A stretch of DNA of 18,700 nt, taken from assembly GCA_003152555.1 (NCBI GenBank), contig PMAL01000027.1, positions 5,818-24,517 of the forward strand, in the 5' to 3' direction. This stretch comes from Acidimicrobiaceae bacterium (GTDB lineage Bacteria > Actinomycetota > Acidimicrobiia > Acidimicrobiales > RAAP-2). Numbering within the stretch: position 1 is the first letter of the stretch; every line of letters starts with the position of its first letter. The translations under genes were made by a program, and so were the position numbers. Below the pieces are notes generated by a model. It ran no database searches. It was given only the letters and a program-made list of their open reading frames with translations, and had not been told where the DNA came from. This document shows positions 1 through 7,820 of the stretch, piece by piece.

Positions 1-948
1 TCGGGCTGCGGCAAGACGACGGCACTGCGCGTTCTCGCGGGGTTCGAGCGTCCCGATAGTGGACGGGTCTTGGTTGACGGCAAGGACGTGTCGAACGTGA
101 GCGCCCAGAAGCGCGACATGGGCATGGTGTTTCAGAGTTACTCGCTGTTTCCGAACATGAGCGTCGTAGACAACGTGGCCTTCGGGCTGCGGATGCGCCG
201 CCAGAGCGGCGCCCAACGTCGGGCAAAGGCCGGCGAATTGCTCGAGCTCGTTGGGCTGGGTGATCAGTCCATCAAGTACCCTCACCAGTTGTCGGGCGGT
301 CAACAGCAGCGTGTTGCGCTGGCGAGGGCCCTCGCGATTGAACCGCGCGTGCTACTGCTCGATGAGCCGCTCTCGGCGCTGGACGCGAAAGTCCGGGCGG
401 AGTTGCGCGATCAAATCCGTTCGCTCCAGCAGCGCCTAGAGATCACGACGGTTTTTGTCACCCACGATCAGGAGGAGGCGCTCTCCATGGCCGATCGCGT
501 GTGCGTCATGTCGAGCGGGCATATTGAGCAGGTCGCCAGTCCCGACACCCTGTACGCACGGCCCACCACGGCCTTTGTCGCTCAGTTCGTGGGTATTTCC
601 AGCCGCGTGCCGGTGCAATCAGACGGCAAAGAGGTGGTCATCTTCGGCCAGCGATGTCTCGTGCGCAGCGGCGGCACCACGGTTTCTGGTCCCGCTGACG
701 CGCTACTTCGACCCGAAGACGTCGCCGTTGAGGTTGACCCTCAGGGCGACGGCTTTATCACGCACAAGAGCTTCTTCGGCGCCATCACCCGTTTGGTGGT
801 GCAGGTGGGAGAGATTCCGGTGCGCGTAGACGTGCGCAGCGACGCCGGCGCGGACATGGCGTTAGGGCTTCACGTGCGGCCCAGCATCATCGCGCGCGAC
901 GTGTTGGTAGCGTCGCGCACGGCGATTGAGATACCGAGCGAGGATTGA
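1..948 (+). CDS. ABC transporter ATP-binding protein (CysA/PotA/PhnT type), 5' end cut off
   Basis: The reading frame is open from base 1, so this is the C-terminal 315 residues of a protein that usually has about 350. It starts inside the Walker A loop (SGCGKTT). The Q-loop (MVFQSYSLFP), the signature LSGGQQQRVALARAL, Walker B with catalytic Glu (VLLLDEPLSALD) and the H-loop (VTHDQEEAL) follow in canonical form. The last ~120 residues form a TOBE-like domain, as in importer ATPases for sulfate, polyamines, iron or phosphonates. It would energise a substrate-binding-protein-dependent importer at the inner face of the membrane. Its permease and binding-protein partners are presumably upstream, outside the window, so the substrate cannot be named. 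It converges with the MgtC-like gene across a gap of about 30 bases. Family is certain; substrate is unknown. Confidence 0.93.
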   Translation, partial: SGCGKTTALRVLAGFERPDSGRVLVDGKDVSNVSAQKRDMGMVFQSYSLFPNMSVVDNVAFGLRMRRQSGAQRRAKAGELLELVGLGDQSIKYPHQLSGGQQQRVALARALAIEPRVLLLDEPLSALDAKVRAELRDQIRSLQQRLEITTVFVTHDQEEALSMADRVCVMSSGHIEQVASPDTLYARPTTAFVAQFVGISSRVPVQSDGKEVVIFGQRCLVRSGGTTVSGPADALLRPEDVAVEVDPQGDGFITHKSFFGAITRLVVQVGEIPVRVDVRSDAGADMALGLHVRPSIIARDVLVASRTAIEIPSED

Positions 949-978
949 ACAGCGTCGCGAGGACGGTGTAATTTTTCG

Positions 979-1740
979 CTATTCGGCGTTGGAGTCGACG
1001 TCGTCGGCGAGCACCGCGTCGACGCCCTTCAGCTCGGTGAGGGCCGCGACCAGATCGTTGACGAGCGCGCGACCACGGACCTGCAGGGTGACGCTGACCA
1101 TGGCGACCTCGTTGTTTGAACCATCCGCACTGGCGTGCTGTGGGCGGCGGTAACCGTCGGATTCGGTAGAAATCTCCGAAAGCGTGAATCCGCGAGTCGT
1201 GGCCAGTCGGAGCACGTCGCGCAAGATCCCCTGGCCCTCGGGGTAGCGAACGCGAATGACCGACATGACCGTCGACGCGTGCGGCAGTCGGTTAGTCAAA
1301 GCGGGAAAGGTCACCGCGACGATGAAGTAGATCACGGTGGCGGCACAAGCCAGGATTGGCAGTCCCGCCCCGCACGCTGCGCCGACGGCGGCCGTGACCC
1401 ACACCGCAGCGGCAGTGGTGAGTCCGCGAACCGAATCGCGACGCACGAAGATGAGTCCCGCGCCGAGGAAACCAACTCCCGAGACAATTTGGGCGGCCAT
1501 CCGCGAGGGATCAAGTTCAACGAGGCCGGGACGAAGCACGTCATTGAATCCGTACTTGCTGATCAACATGAAGAGCGCCGCACCGACGCCGACGAGCGTG
1601 TGCGTACGCAGTCCCGCACTCTTTTGGCGAATTTCGCGTTCCACTCCGATCATCATCGAGAGCAAAAAAGCCACGCCAAGTTCGCTAATTTGCAGCCATC
1701 CCTCGATGTTTGGCGGGCTCGTGGCGAGGAAGGAATTCAT
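979..1740 (-). CDS. mgtC: MgtC/SapB family membrane protein
   Basis: This 253-residue protein has the family hallmark near the N-terminus: a hydrophobic helix followed by GVEREIRQKSAGLRTHTLVG. Further segments are typical of MgtC (VSGVGFLGAGLIF, then GLTTAAAVWVTAAVGAA), giving about five membrane spans within residues 15-145. A soluble ACT-like C-terminal domain follows, from about residue 155 to 245. MgtC-type proteins act in the inner membrane; known members affect Mg2+ limitation, ATP synthase and phosphate homeostasis. The start is ATG at 1740 and has only a weak ribosome binding site. A five-unit 11-bp direct repeat resembling a Pho box lies 40 bases upstream in the same orientation, which suggests control by phosphate limitation. 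The symbol denotes the family; orthology to Salmonella mgtC is not proven. Confidence 0.88.
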   Translation of the reverse strand: MNSFLATSPPNIEGWLQISELGVAFLLSMMIGVEREIRQKSAGLRTHTLVGVGAALFMLISKYGFNDVLRPGLVELDPSRMAAQIVSGVGFLGAGLIFVRRDSVRGLTTAAAVWVTAAVGAACGAGLPILACAATVIYFIVAVTFPALTNRLPHASTVMSVIRVRYPEGQGILRDVLRLATTRGFTLSEISTESDGYRRPQHASADGSNNEVAMVSVTLQVRGRALVNDLVAALTELKGVDAVLADDVDSNAE

Positions 1741-1779
1741 GCAAAGGGCCTAAAAGTCATTTGTCCAGGATATCGCAAA

Positions 1780-1834
1780 GGTTAACTAAAGGTTAACTAA
1801 AGGTGAACTGAGTGTGACAGGAATGTGACGCCGG
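1780..1834 (-). promoter_or_regulatory. Pho-box-like array of five 11-bp direct repeats upstream of mgtC
   Basis: On the plus strand, units start every 11 bases at 1780, 1791, 1802, 1813 and 1824. They read GGTTAACTAAA twice, then GGTGAACTGAG, TGTGACAGGAA and TGTGACGCCGG. On the mgtC strand this gives CTGTCAC and GTTCACC/GTTAACC heptamers with 4-base spacers. That matches the architecture of PhoB/PhoP boxes: the Streptomyces PhoP unit is GTTCACC-like and the E. coli PhoB unit is CTGTCAT, both with an 11-bp period. The array ends 40 bases before the mgtC start, a normal place for an activator site overlapping -35. A role is inferred from pattern only. Confidence 0.6.
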
Positions 1835-1978
1835 ATCTGGCGTGACGGCGCCCTGGGCAAAGCATCGGACCGTCTATGCGTGTCGATCGAGGATCTCTAC
1901 GTCGGAAACTGCAAGCAAGTTCGTTCCGCCAGTGACGTGCGCTCGGTTCTAGTGTGGCGGTGGTAGTCAGGAGACTTT

Positions 1979-3004
1979 ATGAAGAATCGTCAGGTAATTC
2001 TTGCGAGGCGCCCCGTTGGAATGGTCGACGAGACCACGACCCAGTTGATCGAGAGTCCAAGACCAGAATGCGCAAACAACGAAGCCCTCATCAAGGTGGG
2101 CGTGGTTTCCATCGATCCCACTATTCGTACGTGGATGAACGACGCCCCAGGGTACATGGCGCCGATTGCACTGAACGACGTCGTGCGTTCGGGCGGGGTC
2201 GGGGAGGTGGTTCAGTCCACGAGCGATCTCTACCAGGTCGGCGACATCGTGTACGGCGTGACGGGTTGGCAGGAATGGGCGATTGCGAGTGACACCAACA
2301 GATTCCAGGTCATCCCGACGGGACTGGGGCTCGATATCCCCGTGGTCATGGGTGCTCTCGGCATGACGGGCCTCGCCGCATATTTCGGTCTGCTCGACGT
2401 CGGCCAGTTCAAGCCCGGCGACGTGGTGGTCGTATCGGGAGCGGGGGGAGCGACCGGATCGGTTGTCGGTCAAATTGCCAAGGCAAGGGGCGCCAAAAAG
2501 GTCGTGGGCATCGCGGGTGGCGCCCAAAAGTGTGCGCAAATCATTGAAGAATACGGCTACGACGAGTGCCTCGACTACCGCGAAGAGAACCTTTCGCGAC
2601 GGCTGCGCACTGCGTGTCCCGATGGCATTGACGTGTATTTCGACAACGTGGGCGGCGAAATCCTGGACGCCGCGCTCGCCAATATCGCCATGCACGGACG
2701 AGTTGTTGTCTGTGGAGCGATCTCGCAGTACAACGCCATGGAAAAGCCTAGGGGCGTGGCCAATACCTCGATGTTGATCGTGCGGCGCGCGCGTATGGAG
2801 GGATTCCTAGTCTTCGACTTTGCCGCGCGATTTTTAGAGGCCCAGATGGAGCTCGCGGCCATGATCCAGAACGGCACACTGGTGCACCACGAACACCTCA
2901 TTGAGGGACTGGAAAACGCTCCCGAGGCACTTAACCTGCTGTTTGGTGGTGGCAATCACGGCAAGACGCTGGTCGTGGTGGATAAGACGATTCAACTTGG
3001 CTGA
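1979..3004 (+). CDS. Zinc-independent NADP-dependent oxidoreductase (medium-chain reductase, CurA/leukotriene B4 dehydrogenase-like)
   Basis: The 341-residue protein has the two domains of the zinc-free medium-chain dehydrogenase/reductase family. The N-terminal GroES-like part carries SIDPTIRTWM near residue 45. The family motif GMTGLAAYFGL lies at about 128-138, and the Rossmann loop SGAGGATGSVVGQIAK at about 153-168. GIAGGAQKC near 177-185 is the usual place for binding the NADP phosphate. DVYFDNVGGEILD around 215-228 is also characteristic. Relatives reduce alpha,beta-unsaturated ketones or aldehydes with NADPH. The ATG is preceded by a good AGGAG at 1969-1973. The next gene overlaps its stop, so the two are probably cotranscribed. 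The physiological substrate is unknown. Confidence 0.93.
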   Translation: MKNRQVILARRPVGMVDETTTQLIESPRPECANNEALIKVGVVSIDPTIRTWMNDAPGYMAPIALNDVVRSGGVGEVVQSTSDLYQVGDIVYGVTGWQEWAIASDTNRFQVIPTGLGLDIPVVMGALGMTGLAAYFGLLDVGQFKPGDVVVVSGAGGATGSVVGQIAKARGAKKVVGIAGGAQKCAQIIEEYGYDECLDYREENLSRRLRTACPDGIDVYFDNVGGEILDAALANIAMHGRVVVCGAISQYNAMEKPRGVANTSMLIVRRARMEGFLVFDFAARFLEAQMELAAMIQNGTLVHHEHLIEGLENAPEALNLLFGGGNHGKTLVVVDKTIQLG

Positions 3005-4244
3005 GCCGGATTCGCCGGTACCGCCTGTTCCAGTGGCGGTCCGCGTGACGGTAGTGCTGTTTCTGATTGCTTTGGTCGCCGGGTTTGCCCAGTTCGGGGC
3101 GATCTCTTCACTTAATGACGTGGCCAAGCACTTTGGACATTTCTCGTCAACGAAAACGCTGCAGAGCGTGGTCGGGCTCTCGGGTTCGAAGCTGGGGCTT
3201 GGTCTGGCCGCACTGCGGTTCGCGTCCCTGGCCGCGTTGCCGCTCGCGTCCCTGGCCGACCGCTGGGGTCGAACAAAGGTTCTTCAACGCACCATTGTGC
3301 TGGGCCTGTTAGCGACTGCCGCGGCCGCCTTAAGCCCCAGCTACTGGGTGTTCGTGCTCTGCTTCGCGTTTGCGCGCCCCCTGCTCTCGGCCGGATCGAC
3401 CCTGGTCCAGGTCATCACGGTCGAGCTCTCCTCGACGAAGCGACGCATCAACCGCCTGGTGATCATGGCGGCCGGTGCCGGCATCGGTGCCGGGCTCTCG
3501 GCCATTCTGCACAGCCTTATCCGTGGTCCCGACTCGTTCCGCTGGCTTTTCTCACTGGCCCTGTTGCCGGTCTTCTTGCTCGTGCCGTTGGTGCGGATTA
3601 TTCCCGAACCGCTCGAGCGCGCGAACGACGTGCCACTCGCGCGTTTGGGTGCGGTGCCGCGCGCGCAACGAAGTCGCCTCGCCGTCATCTCGACTGTCGC
3701 CTTTACGGTGGGGCTCATCACTGGACCGGCCAACGGCTTCACCTTTGTCTACGGCGAAGGGATCCTCAAGATGAGCCCGGGCGAGGTGGCGACGGTCGTG
3801 ACGTTAAGCGCCGTGACGGGCCTCGCCGGTCTACTCATGAGCCAGAGCCTGGCCAAGTCCGTTGGTCGGCGTTGGACGGTGGCGATAGGGGTGGTCGCAA
3901 CGGCGATCACCGCCGCCTTTGCCTACAGCGGAGGGCGGACGGCCTTCATCATTGGCTACATGGTGGGCATTATGGCGGGCGGGCTGCTCTCGCCCGCGTT
4001 ATCGGCCATCAGTGTCGAGATCTTCAGCCACGAGGTGCGCGCCACGGCGGCCGGATGGATCGTGGTCTTTGGCGTCGTCGGCGCGGTCGCGGGGCTCGCG
4101 CTTTTTGGTTGGGTCGGCGACGCCGTGCACACCTCGAGTACCAGCGCGCTGCGACTTCCGGCGCTCGTCACGTTCCTGCCGTTCTTGCCGGCACTTTTAT
4201 TGCTGCGTCGCGTGCCCGAGAGCAGTCAGATGGCGCTCAGCTAG
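2997..4244 (+). CDS. Major facilitator superfamily transporter
   Basis: This is a polytopic protein of about 415 residues with roughly 12 hydrophobic segments. MFS motif A is seen as ADRWGRTK (about residues 87-94) between the second and third helices. A sugar-porter-like EIFSHEVRATAAGW lies in the C-terminal half. It ends in an Arg-rich cytoplasmic tail. An ATG at 2901 would give a longer reading frame but would overlap the preceding gene by 100 bases. I prefer the TTG at 2997, which overlaps the upstream stop by 8 bases; GTG at 3033 is a second option. No strong ribosome binding site decides it. It probably imports or exports a small organic solute, perhaps linked to the reductase before it. 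The substrate is not predictable. Confidence 0.88.
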   Translation: MAEPDSPVPPVPVAVRVTVVLFLIALVAGFAQFGAISSLNDVAKHFGHFSSTKTLQSVVGLSGSKLGLGLAALRFASLAALPLASLADRWGRTKVLQRTIVLGLLATAAAALSPSYWVFVLCFAFARPLLSAGSTLVQVITVELSSTKRRINRLVIMAAGAGIGAGLSAILHSLIRGPDSFRWLFSLALLPVFLLVPLVRIIPEPLERANDVPLARLGAVPRAQRSRLAVISTVAFTVGLITGPANGFTFVYGEGILKMSPGEVATVVTLSAVTGLAGLLMSQSLAKSVGRRWTVAIGVVATAITAAFAYSGGRTAFIIGYMVGIMAGGLLSPALSAISVEIFSHEVRATAAGWIVVFGVVGAVAGLALFGWVGDAVHTSSTSALRLPALVTFLPFLPALLLLRRVPESSQMALS

Positions 4245-5041
4245 CCCAGCGTCACGTCGACGTAGAGGGCCCGATGGTCGCTGCCGCCGTCTCGCGCGCC
4301 CCCGCCGAGTACCCGCCACGCTCCGCGACCGAGCACGTGGTCGATCTGTGAATGGGGACGGCGCGCGGGCCAGGTACGAGCTTGGACCAGTGATCGCCAG
4401 CCCGGCAAAAAGACCCGCAGCAGCGGTCCCCAGCAGTTGAAGTCGCCCGCGAAGAGGATGGGCAACGCGGGGTCGAGGGTGGAGACGATTTCGTTGATGC
4501 GCCGGTATTGGTGTCGAGAGCCGTGCGAGATGTGGGCTCCGTGCACCGCCAACGCGTAGAAGGAATTCGTCCCGTCGTTGATGCGCGCCACGATGAGGGC
4601 GCGGCTGACGCGTTCTCGGCGCAGGCGCCCGAGTTGCTCGACCCGGAGGTCCTCGATCGGGTAGGTGGTGAGCAAGGAGAGCCCCCACATGCCGCGCTCG
4701 GCATCGCTCAGGGTCGCCGCCTTTGATTGCTGGGCCTTGGTGAGTTCGCGATGTTCGTTGAAGTAGAGGCCCCGTTCGCCCGTGAGGTGGGCGAGGAACG
4801 GTTGCCAGGACCGGCCGCCGGTCCCGTTGGTCATCCGTTTACCCGTCGCCAGGGGCACAAAGATGCCGTCCATGCCGAGTGAGGTCGCGAGTTCCTGGTA
4901 CTGATCGGCGCCGTCTTCACCCCGCCACGTCTCCGGGCAGATCAACACGTCGGCCCGCAAGGTGAGCGCCTGGGCGAGCGCGCCGGTCGGTCGGCCCCAT
5001 CCATCGACGCCGGCGTGAAGGTTAAACGTCGCGACGCGCAC
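4241..5041 (-). CDS. Endonuclease/exonuclease/phosphatase (EEP) family protein
   Basis: The 266-residue protein carries the full set of EEP catalytic motifs. They are TFNLHAG (Asn7), CPETW (metal-binding Glu37), HGAHISHGSRHQ (His), FAGDFNCWGP (Asp and Asn), SQIDHVLG (Asp) and GGSDHRAL (final Asp-His). The fold hydrolyses phosphodiesters in nucleic acids, phospholipids or inositol phosphates with a divalent metal. There is no signal peptide, so a cytoplasmic location is likely. GTG at 5041 is supported by AGGG seven bases upstream. Its stop and the MFS stop share the palindrome CTAG at 4241-4244, so the two genes end back to back. The region 5042-5088 serves as a divergent promoter with the PhzF-like gene. 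Substrate specificity is unknown. Confidence 0.88.
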   Translation of the reverse strand: MRVATFNLHAGVDGWGRPTGALAQALTLRADVLICPETWRGEDGADQYQELATSLGMDGIFVPLATGKRMTNGTGGRSWQPFLAHLTGERGLYFNEHRELTKAQQSKAATLSDAERGMWGLSLLTTYPIEDLRVEQLGRLRRERVSRALIVARINDGTNSFYALAVHGAHISHGSRHQYRRINEIVSTLDPALPILFAGDFNCWGPLLRVFLPGWRSLVQARTWPARRPHSQIDHVLGRGAWRVLGGGARDGGSDHRALYVDVTLG

Positions 5042-5088
5042 GTCAAAACCCTACGCCCAACGCACCGCGCGTGTGGCAGTCTCTTTAG

Positions 5089-5895
5089 GTGGAATCGGTC
5101 AACGTGAGCTTCGGGCACCGTCTCTGGTGGGTTGACGCCTTTACCGGAAGCAGTGAACGGGGCAATCCCGCGGTGGTCATCTTGCTCGAGCGGCCCATGA
5201 TGGACCACGAACTCCAGCAGATTGCCTTCGAATTGGGCGTGTCCGAGACCGCCTTCGTGCGACGAGTCGGTGACTCGTGGTCGTTGCGCTGGTTCACGCC
5301 CACCGTTGAAGTTGACCTGTGCGGACACGCGACGCTCGCGACTTTGCACGTGCTCTTGAGTGAACTAGGCGTTCCCGACGAGGAGTTTTTCTTTCAAACG
5401 CGCGCCGGCATCCTGTCGGGGCGGCGCAGCCGTGACGCAATGCTGGCCATTGACCTGCCGCGCTCGTACATAGAGCCGCTGGACGAATCAGTGCTCAACG
5501 GCACGCTTGGTCCATTGGTGGAGGTCTTTCAGGCGGGAGCGCAGAGTGTGCTCGCGGTGGTGGAGGACTACGACACCCTGTGCGGACTGGTCGTTGATGC
5601 CATGAGCCTCTTTCTCGTGCCCAGTTCCATGGTGATTGTGGCCTGCGAAGGCGGACCCGATGTGGACGTGTCGATTCGTGTCTTTGCGCCACGCCTGGGT
5701 CTGGCCGAAGACCCGGTGACCGGCAGCGCAATGTGCGTCCTCGCACCGTGGTGGATGCAGAAAGTCGGTTCGCCCACGCTCAGCGTGCGCCAGGCCTCGG
5801 CCCGCGGCGGCCTCATGCACGCGCGGCTCTTTGAGCGCAACGTCGAGATCGCCGGCACTGCGCGCACCTTCTTCGGGGGCGACCTGCGCACATGA
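5089..5895 (+). CDS. PhzF family isomerase-like protein
   Basis: This 268-residue protein has the family signatures in order: VDAFTGSSERGNPAVV near the N-terminus, LGVSETAF with the expected catalytic Glu at about residue 53, FTPTVEVDLCGHATLAT at about 69-85, and LAEDPVTGSAMC in the second half. PhzF relatives have a diaminopimelate-epimerase fold and act as isomerases or epimerases of small metabolites. Only some take part in phenazine synthesis, and no other phenazine genes are here. GTG at 5089 is the likely start; a second GTG lies at 5104. There is no clear ribosome binding site, so a short-leader or leaderless message is possible. It opens a five-gene operon, and its stop overlaps the next start as ATGA. 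Confidence 0.9.
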   Translation: MESVNVSFGHRLWWVDAFTGSSERGNPAVVILLERPMMDHELQQIAFELGVSETAFVRRVGDSWSLRWFTPTVEVDLCGHATLATLHVLLSELGVPDEEFFFQTRAGILSGRRSRDAMLAIDLPRSYIEPLDESVLNGTLGPLVEVFQAGAQSVLAVVEDYDTLCGLVVDAMSLFLVPSSMVIVACEGGPDVDVSIRVFAPRLGLAEDPVTGSAMCVLAPWWMQKVGSPTLSVRQASARGGLMHARLFERNVEIAGTARTFFGGDLRT

Positions 5896-6566
5896 GCGAG
5901 GACACGCTCGGACCGGGACACCACACCCGGGTGCGCCGCATGCCCGAATTGGCCACCTACGACGTTGAGGTCATCAACGCCATCCTCGACGAAGCGCGGT
6001 TCTGTCACGTCGCGGCCATCGTTGACGGCCAGGCCGTCACCGTGCCCACCCTGCACGCGCGCGAGGGATCCACGCTCTACCTGCACGGCAGTCAGTCCAA
6101 CGCCTTCATGAAGGCCGTGTTCTCGTGTGCCACGGCCTTCGTGAGCGTGACGATCTACGACGGGCTTCGCCTGGCGCGAAGTGGCTTCGAGTCCTCCATT
6201 GCCTACCGGTCGGTGGTCGTGGTGGGACCAGCCAGCCAGGTGAGTGACGTTGCAGAAAAGCGCCGCGTCCTTGACATGTTCGTCGACGCGATACTGCCCG
6301 GGCGGGCCCAAGAAGTGCGGCCCTTACGCGAGCGCGAACTAAACCTCACGCTGGTCGTGCGCGTCGAGATCAGTGAGGCCTCGGCCAAGGTCTCGCACGG
6401 ACCGACCCAGGACGACGAGGACGATATGGCGCTACCCATCTGGTCGGGCACGATCCCCGCCCACCTGGAATTTGACGCCCCGGTGCCGTCGAGCGATGGC
6501 GCCATGAAAGACGGCAACGTGGCGCTGCCCGAGTCGCTCGTGCGTCTCTACCGCGATCAACGGTGA
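5892..6566 (+). CDS. Pyridoxamine 5'-phosphate oxidase-like FMN-binding protein (Pyridox_ox_2/NimA type)
   Basis: The 224-residue protein begins its split-barrel domain around residue 20. Typical pieces of the NimA-like flavin-binding group are ILDEARFCHVAAIVDGQ, TVPTLHAREGSTLYLHGS, the TAFVSVTIYDGLRLARS stretch and SSIAYRSVVVVG. Family members bind FMN or F420 and catalyse small redox reactions; some reduce nitroimidazoles. The ATG overlaps the PhzF stop (ATGA at 5892-5895), and its own stop overlaps the next GTG (GTGA at 6563-6566), so translational coupling is likely. No membrane segment or signal peptide is seen. Cofactor and substrate cannot be told from sequence alone. Confidence 0.87.
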   Translation: MSEDTLGPGHHTRVRRMPELATYDVEVINAILDEARFCHVAAIVDGQAVTVPTLHAREGSTLYLHGSQSNAFMKAVFSCATAFVSVTIYDGLRLARSGFESSIAYRSVVVVGPASQVSDVAEKRRVLDMFVDAILPGRAQEVRPLRERELNLTLVVRVEISEASAKVSHGPTQDDEDDMALPIWSGTIPAHLEFDAPVPSSDGAMKDGNVALPESLVRLYRDQR

Positions 6567-7105
6567 CCACTCGCGAGCAGTTGCGCGACCAGGTGAACGC
6601 CATTGTTCGCGTTGACGAACGCGAGCGGGCGTCAATCGCCAAGACGCTCGATCGTCTCACCTGGTCGGGCGACCTCTATGACCCGCGGGCCAACGACCAC
6701 CACGTCACCGCCTCCGCGTTTGCTGTCTCTACACGTGGGGTCATCTTGCTGCGCCACCGACTGCTCGGCATCTGGGTCCAGCCGGGCGGTCACGTGGACC
6801 CGGGCGAAGCACCCGAGCAGGCGGCAGTGCGCGAAACGCTCGAAGAGACGGGCTTGGTGGTCCAGCACGTCGAGCCCGCAACGATCTTTCACGTGGACGT
6901 GCATCCCGGTCCCCACGGCCACATCCACTACGACCTTCGATACCTCCTGGTCGCGCCCCCGCTCGACCCCGTGCCCCACGAAGGCGAAAGCGCGGAGGTC
7001 TACTGGTTCGACTTTCCCGCCGCCATCGAGCGGTGCGAGCCGTCGCTCGTCAACGCGCTGGTGAAACTGAGCCAGAGTGAAGATTTATGGAACGTGAAAG
7101 ACTGA
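6563..7105 (+). CDS. NUDIX hydrolase
   Basis: The 180-residue protein has a complete Nudix box at residues 76-98, with Gly76, Glu82, Arg90, Glu91, Glu94, Glu95 and Gly97 in the spacing GX5EX7REXXEEXG. It starts inside GGHVDPGEAPEQAAVRETL. Such enzymes hydrolyse nucleoside diphosphates linked to another moiety, using Mg2+ held by the box glutamates. About 45 residues precede the core, which is longer than in minimal MutT-like proteins. A run of His residues near 115-125 (FHVDVHPGPHGHIHYD) is noticeable. The GTG start overlaps the previous stop. It is the third gene of the operon. Substrate unknown. Confidence 0.92.
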   Translation: MTTREQLRDQVNAIVRVDERERASIAKTLDRLTWSGDLYDPRANDHHVTASAFAVSTRGVILLRHRLLGIWVQPGGHVDPGEAPEQAAVRETLEETGLVVQHVEPATIFHVDVHPGPHGHIHYDLRYLLVAPPLDPVPHEGESAEVYWFDFPAAIERCEPSLVNALVKLSQSEDLWNVKD

Positions 7106-7106
7106 T

Positions 7107-7820
7107 TTGGTGGACGAGACCGAGCAGTTGCGCGCATTGATGGAGGCCGACCGCTGGATTGACCGGGTCAGCTCCCAACGCGAGCACCTGCCCGAAATGG
7201 TTGAGCTGGCCAAGCTCGAAGTGGAACTACGGGGCTTCGCTGCTGGCTTACAGGGGGCCAAAGCGGCGCAAACCCCGGTGCGCGGCGCGTACGAAGCGGC
7301 CCAGCACGATACCGAGCGCCTGGCTACGCGCGCCCGCGACCTCGAGAAACGACTCACGTCGTCGACCGCCAACGCCCGTGAGCTCGCGGCGATCCACAAG
7401 GAGCTCGAGCACGTGCGCGAACTGCTTTCGAGTGGCGAAGACGTGGAACTGGGTTTGCTGATCGACGTGGAGCCACTGGACGAAGCGGTGAACGTGATTA
7501 AGGCCCACGCCCAACCGGGTTTGGTGCGTCGCGGCGAACTGCAGGCAACAATCGCTGGACTACAAACCACGCTCGACGAGGAGATAACCTCGCTGCGCAC
7601 CGCGCGAGTTTCACGCGCGGACGCCCTGTCGCCGGCACTGCTCGCGCGCTACCAAGGCGTGATGTCGCGCGTGGGCGTCACGGGCGCCGCGCTGGTCGAG
7701 GCCGGACGCTGCGACGGGTGTCGCATTGGCCTGTCACCCCTTGACGTCGACCGTTGGAAGGCGCAGGCGCCCGGCACGTTCATGGCCTGTCCCGAGTGCG
7801 GTCGGCTGTTGCTGCCGTGA
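7107..7820 (+). CDS. Coiled-coil protein with C4-type zinc ribbon (CT398/Rv2229c-like)
   Basis: The 237-residue protein is Ala/Glu/Leu-rich and predicted helical, with long coiled coils over roughly residues 5-165. A C-terminal zinc ribbon follows, with cysteines at about 202, 205, 228 and 231 (CDGC and CPEC). This is the layout of the zf-RING_7/CT398 family, conserved in actinobacteria and chlamydiae and thought to be an adaptor or nucleic-acid-binding protein. The start is TTG at 7107 or the adjoining GTG at 7110; GTGAAAG at 7094-7100 could be a weak ribosome binding site. Its stop overlaps the histidine phosphatase start. In Mycobacterium tuberculosis the homologue Rv2229c is likewise followed by a histidine-phosphatase gene (Rv2228c). 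Confidence 0.88.
   Translation: MVDETEQLRALMEADRWIDRVSSQREHLPEMVELAKLEVELRGFAAGLQGAKAAQTPVRGAYEAAQHDTERLATRARDLEKRLTSSTANARELAAIHKELEHVRELLSSGEDVELGLLIDVEPLDEAVNVIKAHAQPGLVRRGELQATIAGLQTTLDEEITSLRTARVSRADALSPALLARYQGVMSRVGVTGAALVEAGRCDGCRIGLSPLDVDRWKAQAPGTFMACPECGRLLLP

Noticed and set aside
953..976. Terminator between the ABC ATPase and mgtC (CGTC/GACG stem before TTTTT)
   Set aside because: Only a 4-bp stem, and the T-run lies several bases away; not convincing.
1135..1785. Long open frame (216 codons) on the plus strand opposite mgtC
   Set aside because: It is the antisense shadow of a clear MgtC-family gene; its translation is Arg/His/Asp-rich with no domain.
1967..2695. 242-codon frame on the minus strand opposite the oxidoreductase
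   Set aside because: Composition-driven shadow of a well-defined reductase with a good ribosome binding site.
5089..5895. Phenazine biosynthesis gene
   Set aside because: PhzF-family proteins are widespread outside phenazine clusters, and no other phz genes are nearby.
5568..6311. 247-codon minus-strand frame across the PhzF and PNPOX-like genes
   Set aside because: It spans two coupled genes on the other strand and shows no family motif.
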